Origin: Candidatus Azobacteroides sp.
GTDB lineage: Bacteria; Bacteroidota; Bacteroidia; Bacteroidales; Azobacteroidaceae
Length of the DNA stretch: 64,000 bases
Assembly: GCA_009778655.1 (NCBI GenBank)
Contig: WRFZ01000181.1
Location: 1-64,000, forward strand
Reading direction: 5' to 3'
The position numbers and the translations under genes are program-made. The notes under the pieces are model-generated. The model was not told where the DNA came from. It saw only the letters and a program-made list of their open reading frames with translations, and did not search any database. Shown in pieces: positions 51,439 through 60,576 of the stretch. Within the stretch, counting starts at the first letter, position 1; every line of letters starts with the position of its first letter.

Positions 51439-52335
51439 TTAGTGTTTTTCGATAGGTTTCAGATATAGATAATAATTTTTTAAATCAAGTACAAGGTCGA
51501 AGTTATCCAGAACTTTGTTTCCTATCAGACCGGAAAAAGGGTATCTGCATTCCTCGTCTAAGGAAAAGTATGCAAAATGCTTTTCCGTTACGAAATATTT
51601 GCCGATTTTTATTGTATCCGCGATTATTGCAAAAAGAGGACTTAGTCCTCCTTTTCCATGAGTTTTTCCGAAAATGGCGCTATCCGATTGTATATCATAT
51701 TTGTATATCATGCGGTTATCAAAATATATACTCCCGTTGAAACCGGTGTCGAACATTAATAACTCTCTTATTTTTTCCCCCTGTAGAGAAGCAACAACCG
51801 GTATTCCCAAAAAACCATTCTCTATCTCTATCTTTACCGAATCATAACCTAATAAGCCGTTGGTATCGGATAATTCTCGAAGATATTGTTTACTGAATGA
51901 TAGTTCGATAATTTTTTGATCAAAAAATAACCAAGGCAAGTATGCAATATCATAACCTAACCATTGGAAAATGGATTGACTTTTATCGAGATAATATGTA
52001 TCTGCTGAGTCTCTATAAATTTGTTCCCATTGTCCAATTTGTACTTTCATTGCTTTTTGTGTCTTATATTCTTTTTTTCCAAGTACCCTTTTCTTAAAAT
52101 CGAAATCTAAACTATCAGAAAATACGACACCTTTTGTCCCTGTTTCTAACCAATATCGTAGAGAAATTGAATCGTTCAAAGTTCCTGGAATTAATATCGC
52201 TCTATAGGATCTGGGGTTGTACTCAAATGGTACAGTATCTTCGAGAATATCGGTTGTTGTTTTCGGTGTTTTTGCACTGCACGAAAACAGGAAGCTTGAG
52301 AGTAAGATGAATATGTTTATTCTAATATTCTTCAT
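51439..52335 (-). CDS. Retropepsin-like aspartyl protease-family lipoprotein (first motif degenerate: ETG)
   Basis: Lipobox FLFSCS; RYWLETGTKGVVFSD and LLMFDTGFNGSIYFD; GLIGNKVLDNFDLVLDLKNYYLYLKP. Confidence 0.75.
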   Translation of the reverse strand: MKNIRINIFILLSSFLFSCSAKTPKTTTDILEDTVPFEYNPRSYRAILIPGTLNDSISLRYWLETGTKGVVFSDSLDFDFKKRVLGKKEYKTQKAMKVQIGQWEQIYRDSADTYYLDKSQSIFQWLGYDIAYLPWLFFDQKIIELSFSKQYLRELSDTNGLLGYDSVKIEIENGFLGIPVVASLQGEKIRELLMFDTGFNGSIYFDNRMIYKYDIQSDSAIFGKTHGKGGLSPLFAIIADTIKIGKYFVTEKHFAYFSLDEECRYPFSGLIGNKVLDNFDLVLDLKNYYLYLKPIEKH

Positions 52336-52462
52336 AACCGTTAATTTAATTAATTCAAGTTGCTGTATTTATAAATCATAGAATTTATCGAATGTATAAG
52401 CCCAAATGAAGGGCAATAAGCTTAATTAAAAAAACCGTTTTCAGACAACTGCATGAATTAAT

Positions 52463-52861
52463 TTAATTTTTAATATACTCTATGATATTGCATACAGTAT
52501 CGCTTGACATCATTGCCTTTGTATGCGTTTCATAACAGTACCAACACGAAAAGTTGCAATTCAAAGTGGGCATAATTATTAAGCGATGGTGTCTGTCCGA
52601 AAATACCTGCATCCGATTTCTTAACAATAAAATGGCAGGTATATTGGCGCTTATTTCTTCTATTACTCCAAGTTTATACATAGCGCTGAAAAGTACAGGA
52701 TTATTTTCTTCCAACTTTGTCAGACAATTTTTATGATTCAATATCATTTCATAATCACGACTGCTTATTGCAAATAACATTTGGTTGAATAAATTAACGC
52801 CTATTGTTTTTTCTTTTTTCTTTTTGAAAATATTATACTTACTTAATTTATAGCTTTCCAT
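52463..52861 (-). pseudogene. Truncated radical SAM peptide maturase (N-terminus through CxxxCxxC only)
   Basis: HRLIIMPTLNCNFSCWYCYETHTK followed by stop after 132 codons; normal rSAM/SPASM maturases are several hundred residues. Confidence 0.75.
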
Positions 52862-52867
52862 ACTATT

Positions 52868-53731
52868 TTAATTATCAATTTTTTTCAAATATAAATCATA
52901 GTTTATCAAATCCAGAATAACTGAAAAATTCTCCATCGTTTTAGTGCCTAATAAGCTTCTTCCTTTGTAATTATTAGTATTATCAAATGTAATCCTCATA
53001 TTTTGGTTAGCTACATACAAGCTCCCAATTTTAATGGTATCCGCAGGTATAGAAAATCCGGAAATAGAACCGTAAAGCGCTGTACTTTGTCCATAGTAAG
53101 CTTTTGTCGTATCAATTCCCTGTTTTTCATACTCATCAGTATGAAAGTTTACATATCCATTATGACCCGTATCAATAATGACGGTGTCTTCCATTGTTTT
53201 TCCCTGTAATACAACTTGTGCAGGAATTAGAAGAGAGTTGTGAAATAATGCTATTTTAATTTTTGAATATACTGTAACATCCGGGAGTTCGTTATAGACA
53301 AGAATATGCTGATTTTGAAAATCAAATTCAATTATTTTATTTTCAAAAAACTCCCAACCTACCAAAATTGTATTTTTCCCTAACATATTAATAAAACTCC
53401 TTCGATTACTTCCATAAAAATTAATATTCATTTGTTTTTTGAATTTTCCGATTTGTACAAAAGCGCTATCGTGAACGAATAATTTTTTTAAACTATCCGA
53501 AATAATAAAACGATTACCCGCAAGGCCTGTATCGAAAAATACTTTAAAATGCAGTGAATCATTCACAACGCCATCCAAAATCGGTAGACGAAGATTATCG
53601 TATTTATAACTGTATTGCATCGGAATTGTATCCGAAGGAAATGCCCCTACTCTTTCTGCTTTTTTGTTACTGTTTTGACACATAACAAAAAATAAAAATA
53701 ATGGAATCAAAAACAGAGAATATTTTTTCAT
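52868..53731 (-). CDS. Retropepsin-like aspartyl protease-family lipoprotein with two DTG motifs
   Basis: FKVFFDTGLAGNRFIISDS and DTVIIDTGHNGYVNFH; lipobox FFVMCQ. Confidence 0.75.
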   Translation of the reverse strand: MKKYSLFLIPLFLFFVMCQNSNKKAERVGAFPSDTIPMQYSYKYDNLRLPILDGVVNDSLHFKVFFDTGLAGNRFIISDSLKKLFVHDSAFVQIGKFKKQMNINFYGSNRRSFINMLGKNTILVGWEFFENKIIEFDFQNQHILVYNELPDVTVYSKIKIALFHNSLLIPAQVVLQGKTMEDTVIIDTGHNGYVNFHTDEYEKQGIDTTKAYYGQSTALYGSISGFSIPADTIKIGSLYVANQNMRITFDNTNNYKGRSLLGTKTMENFSVILDLINYDLYLKKIDN

Positions 53732-53809
53732 AGATTCTATTTTAATACATTAAAAAACAACCGCCAAATTAATATTTTTCTATCATATTTCCAACGTATT
53801 TAACAATTT

Positions 53810-53875
53810 TTAGCAAAAGGAGTGTGTCAAAAACTCTAACTAAATTGCAGATTTTTGGCACACCCACTTGTTTAA
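53810..53875 (-). terminator. Terminator downstream of RiPP precursor-like gene
   Basis: GGAGTGTGTCAAAAACTC ... GATTTTTGGCACACCCACT stem. Confidence 0.6.
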
Positions 53876-53878
53876 ATA

Positions 53879-54193
53879 CTAATTTCCACATTTATTGGGT
53901 TGAACGGAACAATTTTCAGACACTTCACAAGAATAATTGTCATTTATATATGTACCACACCACTCATAGCTATAATTAGTATTACTACCTCCACCTCCGT
54001 ATCCGGGAGAATAAAGGTCGGAAGCATTGTTAGCGCTTTGATTAGAGCTTGTAGATGAACCTCCGGGCTGACCGGCGTAAAGACATCCGCAGGAGCAATT
54101 CCCGCTGCTGCCCCATAAAAGATCCATTTCAAGCTCGTTTAAATAACTTCTTTGTGCAAGTTGATTCAATCTCAACTTTTCAAGTTTCTTCAT
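53879..54193 (-). CDS. RiPP precursor-like peptide (TIGR04149-type leader, Cys-rich core)
   Basis: Leader MKKLEKLRLNQLAQRSYLNELEMDLLWGSSG; core NCSCGC...WCG...SCEVSENCSVQPNKCGN with 7 Cys. Confidence 0.7.
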   Translation of the reverse strand: MKKLEKLRLNQLAQRSYLNELEMDLLWGSSGNCSCGCLYAGQPGGSSTSSNQSANNASDLYSPGYGGGGSNTNYSYEWCGTYINDNYSCEVSENCSVQPNKCGN

Positions 54194-54469
54194 TTTGATT
54201 TCTTAATATAAAATTCATACTCTTTTTTCATTCTCTTAATCGCATGACAAAAGTCATGTCCGGTTATCATTTTAACGTTCTCAGCCGGAAAAAGAACCTT
54301 TTTCTCTCTGTTAACGGGAAAGTATATATTCCGAAAATATAACAGGTATTTGCTATCAGATACTATCGGAATAACTCTCTCCTAATTGATTTGCGCCGAA
54401 TGATCTCTATAATAATGACACAATCACTCAAAAGCGAACAGATATCAATGCCGCTTTTGATAGGATTTT

Positions 54470-55306
54470 TTATTCATTCGGCTTTAGATACAAATAAAAA
54501 TTTTTTAAATCCAGTATAAGAGTAAAATGCTCTAATACTTTATTACCAATTAGTCTGTTACGCACGCCTACACTAGTAGTACTAAAACCTATATGCGTAT
54601 CCGATAGCGTAAATTTCCCCAATACAATGGAATCTCCGAGAATAGAGCCTCCGGGAAGAAGACCTCCACTTGTTATTGAAGCCCCATGGAATGCACCTGT
54701 TAAATTTATCTTATATTTATCCAAAAAATATTTACTTAGCATTATATCTCCGTTGAATCCTGTATCTATACTAAATTCTTCTTCAATACATTTTCCCTGT
54801 ACAAATATTTTTATGGGTATTCTTGGGTTATTATTCATTACTTCCATTTTTATGGGGAAAAAATCATTTGTAACAGGAATTGTATCCAATTCACGAATAA
54901 ATTTATTCTGATAGGAAATTTCAATAATTTTATCCTCAAAAAACCGCCATCCGATAATGGCATCAAAATGTCGAAAAATCGGATTGTTTCTTTCTATAAC
55001 GTAAACCGGACAAGTAGATTTATAAGTTCCTATTTGCAGATAAACCATTGTATCTGCTAACAATCCGGTTAAGCTATCGGACATGAGAATATATTTACTT
55101 CCGCCGGTATCAAACATAACATTCAACGAAATTGAATCGTTAAGTATGCCTTTGAAAATCATTAGTTTCAGCATCTTGTCGTCGTATTCGAATGAAACGG
55201 TTTTTGTGTCTGCTGCCTGCTGTTGTTTATCCTCAGTTTGTTGTTGTTTACATGACAAGGTGAAACAAATTACACACAATAAAAAGAAGAATGGACGAGA
55301 TTTCAT
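54470..55306 (-). CDS. Retropepsin-like aspartyl protease-family lipoprotein with two DTG motifs
   Basis: LNVMFDTGGSKYILMSDS and EEFSIDTGFNGDIMLS; lipobox FTLSCK. Confidence 0.75.
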   Translation of the reverse strand: MKSRPFFFLLCVICFTLSCKQQQTEDKQQQAADTKTVSFEYDDKMLKLMIFKGILNDSISLNVMFDTGGSKYILMSDSLTGLLADTMVYLQIGTYKSTCPVYVIERNNPIFRHFDAIIGWRFFEDKIIEISYQNKFIRELDTIPVTNDFFPIKMEVMNNNPRIPIKIFVQGKCIEEEFSIDTGFNGDIMLSKYFLDKYKINLTGAFHGASITSGGLLPGGSILGDSIVLGKFTLSDTHIGFSTTSVGVRNRLIGNKVLEHFTLILDLKNFYLYLKPNE

Positions 55307-55502
55307 AACTATTGTTTTTTTATTGAAAATTTTTGATACAGACTCTCTAAAAAGTTGCTTTATTCATCGTTGCAAAATATTAAAAGATAAATAATTATTG
55401 AAAATCAACGTCATAACTTACTTTACTTGAAACGATGTCAAAGCAAACTTTTTAGACAAACCGTGTAGATTAGTTTAACAAATACCAATTCATAAACATT
55501 TG

Positions 55503-56243
55503 TTAGCATTTGTTAGGGGCCGAATTGTCGGAATCAATGCTTGATTCATTGCAAACATTCTCCTTGACTGGTGAAATAATTGTTTCTGCCTTTAAGTCGT
55601 CAATAATAATCATTTTAATATGACCAACCTTTCCAAGTTTGCCTTTTTTAGTCGTTTTTCCTTCCCATGGACTACTCTTTGCCATGACAAATACTTTGCT
55701 CTTTTTTGACTTCTTGTCCCTTTTTCAAGGGTATATTTTTTCATCATCTTCTGTTTCTGTGGAAAAAAATCCCTCGTCTAATTCATGTATTCCTGATAAA
55801 GTATATTTTTCATCTCGTATTCTCATCACTTGACGCAGTTTGTGAACCATAGCCCAAACAGGTTCATAATATTTGCGCCCCAATTGGCGTTGAATTTCAC
55901 TGGCTGAAAAACTTTTCTTTATACTTGTTAACAAATGAATAGCGATAAACCAATATCGAAAAGGTAATTGAGAACCATGCATTACTGTATTGGCTTGTAA
56001 ACTTCGACGTTTACCGCATTGCTTGCATTCATAACATTCTTTATCTTTTTTCCAATAGTGTTCTTTGTGTCCGCATTTAGGACAAATAACTCCTTGCTTA
56101 TCACGAAAATCCTTGAACTTCTTTCGACAACTTAATTCGTCCGCGTACTGCAATATAAAATTCAGTATATTCATCTGATTACATATTTTTTGTAAAGATA
56201 AGCATTTTAGGTGATATATCCGATAACCGTATATTTTTTTCAT
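55503..56243 (-). pseudogene. IS1595 (ISXO2-like) transposase, in-frame TGA and 3' truncation
   Basis: CPKCGHKEHYWKKDKECYECKQCGKRRSLQANTVMHGSQLPFRYWFIAIHLL, ELDEGFF; same frame continues after TGA (55725-55727) as KRDKKSKKSKVFVMAKSSPWEGKTTKKGKLGKVGHIKMIIIDDLKAETI...DSDNSAPNKC*. Confidence 0.85.
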
Positions 56244-56513
56244 TTCTTTTAATTTAAAAGTAAAATATATTCAATTATATCTTGTTATTCAATTTCTTAC
56301 CCAATAAACTACAACTTTTGACAATCCGCAAGCGCTGACATTAGTATAGCGCTATTTTCAACTTTATATACAACTCTCAAAAATCAGAAAAATCTTTAGT
56401 ATGCTTTTTTCAGTAAAACCGGTGCTACGACAAAGAGGAAATGATTTTATTCGCAAAAAGAATATGAAAAACAGAGCTTAATAAGAATAGACGTTTTATT
56501 ATCTTTGCCGGGA

Positions 56514-58196
56514 TTATTTGGGTAGTATTATCCACACTTTTTCTTGCCCGGCGCCCAAGAATAATTTTTTTATATTGATTTCCGATGCGACATATTCCGC
56601 ATCGCTACCGGGTTTGTAAATTCGGGATGCTGGATCAAACTCTTGTATTTCATACCGACGGTTCTTGGGGTTCTCAATCGTTATATTTGTTGTAACAGGC
56701 GTTGTTCTTTCATTAAACAGATAAACAAATAATGTTTCGCCGCATCGAACTCCCAAAGCCCGGATGTTGTCCGCTTTTACAGACAACGATTCAAATGAGC
56801 CGTTCCCTGCCGCCAGCATTTTATCGCTGATTTCCCTTACACCTTGGAAGTAAGGTACCATGTTTCGGCTGTCGAAAAACTCCCACCACCAACTCATGGG
56901 CGTTACCGGGGTAGGGGAGAACAATCCGTACCATAAGCCGCGTTTGAAATCCGTATCCATTTCATCGGCAAAGTCATTGAAATTTTTATTCCAATCCCAT
57001 TCGTAACCAAATTCGCCGATAATATAAGGTTTCTTAAACTCCGCTGTGTATCGGTTAATTTCTTCCGGAATGGAAGAAGTATTTTTGTAAATATGCTTTT
57101 GATTAATATCCATGTTTTCTATGGAATTTAATCCCTCAATGTCGCGGTGCGAAATGCTGGTGGTTATAATGTGCCGATAGGGGTCTATCGTTTTGAGATA
57201 ACGGCTCATTTCATCGTGCCATTGCACAATGTATTCGCTTTTTATCGGATCATGATTTCTTCCGAATTGAACATTGTCCACTTCGTTGAAAAATTCCCAC
57301 ATGGCTATACTCGGACTGTATCCCCAACGGGCGACGATGTATCGCAAACGGTTTTTATAGCGTTCTTTAGACTTGGGATTGATAAAGAAATCTTCGGCGG
57401 AAACGGCAACTCCTCCGTCTTTTTCCAAATACCCCCCCTGCCCCAAAGTCAGCATCATATACAATTGCAAAGAATCGCACAACCCTACCAAACGATCCAT
57501 TTTAGCCGATGCGCTCGGATTGTAAAATTCGTCGGACGGAGTATATCGCCTGTTGTTGAAAGGGCCTTTGTAGTCAATCGGTAAATTCCAATGACATATC
57601 CATGTGCGAAAAAAGTTTCCTCCGTTCCGTGCGAATTTCGGCAACATATATTCGTAATTATAGATGTCGGGCTTTTCATGTAAACCGTTGAAATATTTAG
57701 AATCATCGGTATCGCGCGACTCCCAGCAAATATTTTCGCCGATTCCGCGAAAGGGCTTACCGTTATCGAATTGCAACGTCCAATAATCTTTAGTATGTAA
57801 AAAACCGGTTTTATCGGATCGCCTAACCTTCAAGGTTTGTCCTTTGGAAATCTGTAAAATCTTCTCCGATTCCGTCAAACGGAACCGAAGAAGATATTTT
57901 CCGACTTCTTGCGGAGTAAAGCGAGCTTTCCACACGGAAACTTGTCCGCTCTCGCCCGATTGATAATAGCAAGGCAACAGCCGATTTTCTCCCGAAGGAG
58001 TCGTTATCAGCATATCCAATGCAACCTCTTCCTGCAAATAAGGATTGTTCCATCGGGCTTTCAATTCGATTTCAATATCGGTACGATCGTATTGAATCGA
58101 ATAATGGGTTGCCCGAATCCGAATGATTTGAGCAAATCCGGGATTGACGAACAAAATCGAAAACAGAAACAGGAAGCCGGATACGTATTTTTTCAT
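56514..58196 (-). CDS. DUF5060-containing GH5-like/DUF4038-type glycoside hydrolase
   Basis: IELKARWNNPYLQEEVALDMLITTPSGENRLLPCYY, MWEFFNEVDNV, YIIGEFGYEWDW. Confidence 0.8.
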   Translation of the reverse strand: MKKYVSGFLFLFSILFVNPGFAQIIRIRATHYSIQYDRTDIEIELKARWNNPYLQEEVALDMLITTPSGENRLLPCYYQSGESGQVSVWKARFTPQEVGKYLLRFRLTESEKILQISKGQTLKVRRSDKTGFLHTKDYWTLQFDNGKPFRGIGENICWESRDTDDSKYFNGLHEKPDIYNYEYMLPKFARNGGNFFRTWICHWNLPIDYKGPFNNRRYTPSDEFYNPSASAKMDRLVGLCDSLQLYMMLTLGQGGYLEKDGGVAVSAEDFFINPKSKERYKNRLRYIVARWGYSPSIAMWEFFNEVDNVQFGRNHDPIKSEYIVQWHDEMSRYLKTIDPYRHIITTSISHRDIEGLNSIENMDINQKHIYKNTSSIPEEINRYTAEFKKPYIIGEFGYEWDWNKNFNDFADEMDTDFKRGLWYGLFSPTPVTPMSWWWEFFDSRNMVPYFQGVREISDKMLAAGNGSFESLSVKADNIRALGVRCGETLFVYLFNERTTPVTTNITIENPKNRRYEIQEFDPASRIYKPGSDAEYVASEINIKKLFLGAGQEKVWIILPK

Positions 58197-58765
58197 GGAA
58201 GATGCGCTCTAATGGCATTTACATCCAGAATGACTACGGTATTGGTATTCGTAGCGCTCAATTCAAACCGGGAAGGATTGGCAAGTCCGACCGTCAGAAC
58301 TAACTTTTTGTCCGTATAACTGTCGTTTTTCAACGCTTCCACCGGAACGGCCATGTAAAAACCGGCTCCGCTCTCATTGGCTGCAACCTCTACTTTTTGA
58401 GGCAGGGAATACAGTGAGGCCGGAAATATCATTCCGTTTTCAACTAATCCGTCGGATATAATTTGTGCGGTAGTATCGGTACGGGCGATGATGTCCACCG
58501 AATAAGCTGCGTTCGACAAATCGCCGGAACGCAACACGCCCAGCAGAATCTGTAATTCATTTTTATCGGCGTCTATTTTGAAATTATAGGTATAGGTGCT
58601 ATCGCCGGACGGTACATAATAATTGTTGTTTAATCCTCCGCTTCCGGTGGCTTGCGGCATGTAGATATAGGCAAATCCGTAATCGTCCGTACCTTCGCCA
58701 TTTTCGCAACCGGAAAATCCTGCTAAAAATAAAACTGCGATTATTATTAATGCTATTTTTTTCAT
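58193..58765 (-). CDS. DUF1735-like PUL surface lipoprotein
   Basis: FLAGFSGCEN lipobox; position downstream of susD; FEL...VVILDVNAI. Confidence 0.65.
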   Translation of the reverse strand: MKKIALIIIAVLFLAGFSGCENGEGTDDYGFAYIYMPQATGSGGLNNNYYVPSGDSTYTYNFKIDADKNELQILLGVLRSGDLSNAAYSVDIIARTDTTAQIISDGLVENGMIFPASLYSLPQKVEVAANESGAGFYMAVPVEALKNDSYTDKKLVLTVGLANPSRFELSATNTNTVVILDVNAIRAHLP

Positions 58766-58800
58766 AAATAATTATATTAAACTGTTATGTTATCGAGGGA

Positions 58801-58835
58801 TTGCGGGTCTTCGCTACGCTACGCCCGCAATAACG
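58801..58835. repeat. REP-like palindrome
   Basis: ATTGCGGGTCTTCGCTACGCTACGCCCGCAAT. Confidence 0.75.
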
Positions 58836-58842
58836 CCCCATT

Positions 58843-58870
58843 CATAATTCATAATTTATAATTCATAATT
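58843..58870. repeat. Heptamer tract (CATAATT, 4 units, one variant)
   Basis: cataattcataatttataattcataatt. Confidence 0.9.
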
Positions 58871-58872
58871 CT

Positions 58873-60564
58873 TCAATACCCTTCGTTTTGCGTCAACGTC
58901 CCTCCGGAGTTGATCACTTCGGAACGGGAAAACGGTAAAAGATAATTTTTCGTTTGGAACACTCTTTCTCCGGCGTTTTTTATTTGATAAACAAAATTAC
59001 CGGCTCCGTCTTTGCTTACTTCCACTCCTTGTACCGGTGTGTTCAGCACGGTTTCCGCATCTTTCCAGCGAAGCAAATCCCAATAACGATGATCTTCGAA
59101 TGCCAATTCCACTTGACGTTCGTGTTTCACCGCATTTCTAAATTCCGCGACATCCGTAACCGTAACCGACGGCAAGGAAGTACTTGCGCTGTTTCGGACT
59201 TGGGTCAAGGCTTGTCGGGCGGTCATTGTAAATCCTTCCGGTTGAGCGTCCGGACCGTAAGCTTCATTCATTGCTTCCGCATACATCAGAAGTATATCCG
59301 CATAACGGAATATAATCCACACATCGGGGTCGGTAGCGTTTTGCGTCAGATTCAAGTTGTCTCGAATAAACTTTTTCAGATAATAACCGGTCTTGCTTGC
59401 ATTGGGCTTCCGCATATCGTCGGTTCCGCCGGGCGATTCGTCAATGGTGCGGCTGTTCCATGTGCTGCCATTCGTTGCCACAGTCGCCGCCAAACGTGGA
59501 TCCCGGTTACTGTAAGGGTTGAGCGGATCCGGCGTTTCGATATATTCGTATGCGGCAACCAAATTTTCGGTAGGAGTAATGCCGCTGTTTCCTCCCGGCG
59601 TAGCAATCGGGTAATTGGCTCGTTCCAAAAAATTACTTGCCGCCGACCGGCACAAGAAAATACTTTCAGCATTGGATGATGCATTATTGCCTTGAAAGTA
59701 AGTACTGTAATTTCGATTGGCAGGCATCGTGTAATTCATAACGTTTATCACGTCTTGGGCGGCTTTTGCCGCTCTCTCCCATTTGGTTTTATCGTTTGTG
59801 GGATTATTCAGCGGACTTGCCGCATACAAAAGTACGCGAGCCTTGATAGCCAAAGCTGATTTTAATTCAAAACGTCCGTCGTTTCCGGCCACATTGTCCG
59901 GGTTCGTTTTCCAATTGGTTTGCAAACTGTCTTTATAAGTATCAATTTCCCGTACAATATATTCTACCACGTCGTTATAAGAAGAACGGGGAATTTTTCC
60001 CGGATTTTCCGATTGAGCTAATGTGGTTTCCACAATGGGAACTCCGCCGAAACGCTTGATTAATTCCATATAATAATAAGCCCGACAAACATGCGCTTCT
60101 GCCCTGAACCAGTTCAAATTTCTCAAATCCTTGCCGTAATTGATAAAATCTTTTACCGTGTCGCGGTTCAAAGCTAACAATTGTTCCCCGTTTCGGGCAA
60201 AATCCAGAAAGAAATTAGCGGCTCGTATGCCTTCATAACAGTTAGAATAGATAGTATCGGTTGCCGAATTCACATTATCGGGACTGATAATCCCTCTGTT
60301 GAACAGGTAGGTGTAACCCGATTCCCGGGTTCGTTGCGCTTCGTCCGAGGCGGCAGCGAAAAAGTTACTGTCCAAGGCGGCAAAACCCAATTGTATCGGA
60401 CTGTACATGGCATTACCAAACGACCATAAAGTACTTCGATTGGTTTCAATCGCTTCCGGCGTAAAATCCGTATCTATTTTTGTATCTAAGAAATCACTGC
60501 ATCCGCTCCATAAGAGTAACGCGAAAACGATAAAGACGAATGTTTTACTATATTTGATTTTCAT
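58873..60564 (-). CDS. SusD/RagB-family outer membrane lipoprotein
   Basis: LWSGCSDFLDTK, NWFRAEAHVCRAYYYMELIKRFGGVPIVE, FRYADILLMYAEAMNE, ELAFEDHRYWDLLRW. Confidence 0.93.
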   Translation of the reverse strand: MKIKYSKTFVFIVFALLLWSGCSDFLDTKIDTDFTPEAIETNRSTLWSFGNAMYSPIQLGFAALDSNFFAAASDEAQRTRESGYTYLFNRGIISPDNVNSATDTIYSNCYEGIRAANFFLDFARNGEQLLALNRDTVKDFINYGKDLRNLNWFRAEAHVCRAYYYMELIKRFGGVPIVETTLAQSENPGKIPRSSYNDVVEYIVREIDTYKDSLQTNWKTNPDNVAGNDGRFELKSALAIKARVLLYAASPLNNPTNDKTKWERAAKAAQDVINVMNYTMPANRNYSTYFQGNNASSNAESIFLCRSAASNFLERANYPIATPGGNSGITPTENLVAAYEYIETPDPLNPYSNRDPRLAATVATNGSTWNSRTIDESPGGTDDMRKPNASKTGYYLKKFIRDNLNLTQNATDPDVWIIFRYADILLMYAEAMNEAYGPDAQPEGFTMTARQALTQVRNSASTSLPSVTVTDVAEFRNAVKHERQVELAFEDHRYWDLLRWKDAETVLNTPVQGVEVSKDGAGNFVYQIKNAGERVFQTKNYLLPFSRSEVINSGGTLTQNEGY

Positions 60565-60576
60565 ATATGTATGCTA

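Noticed and set aside
53944-54132. Alternative-frame ORF inside the RiPP precursor
   Set aside because: Out of frame with a better-supported leader/core precursor
54240-54260. Short perfect hairpin CATGACAAAAGTCATG upstream of the RiPP precursor
   Set aside because: Only a 6-bp stem; could be chance or a simple operator, insufficient evidence
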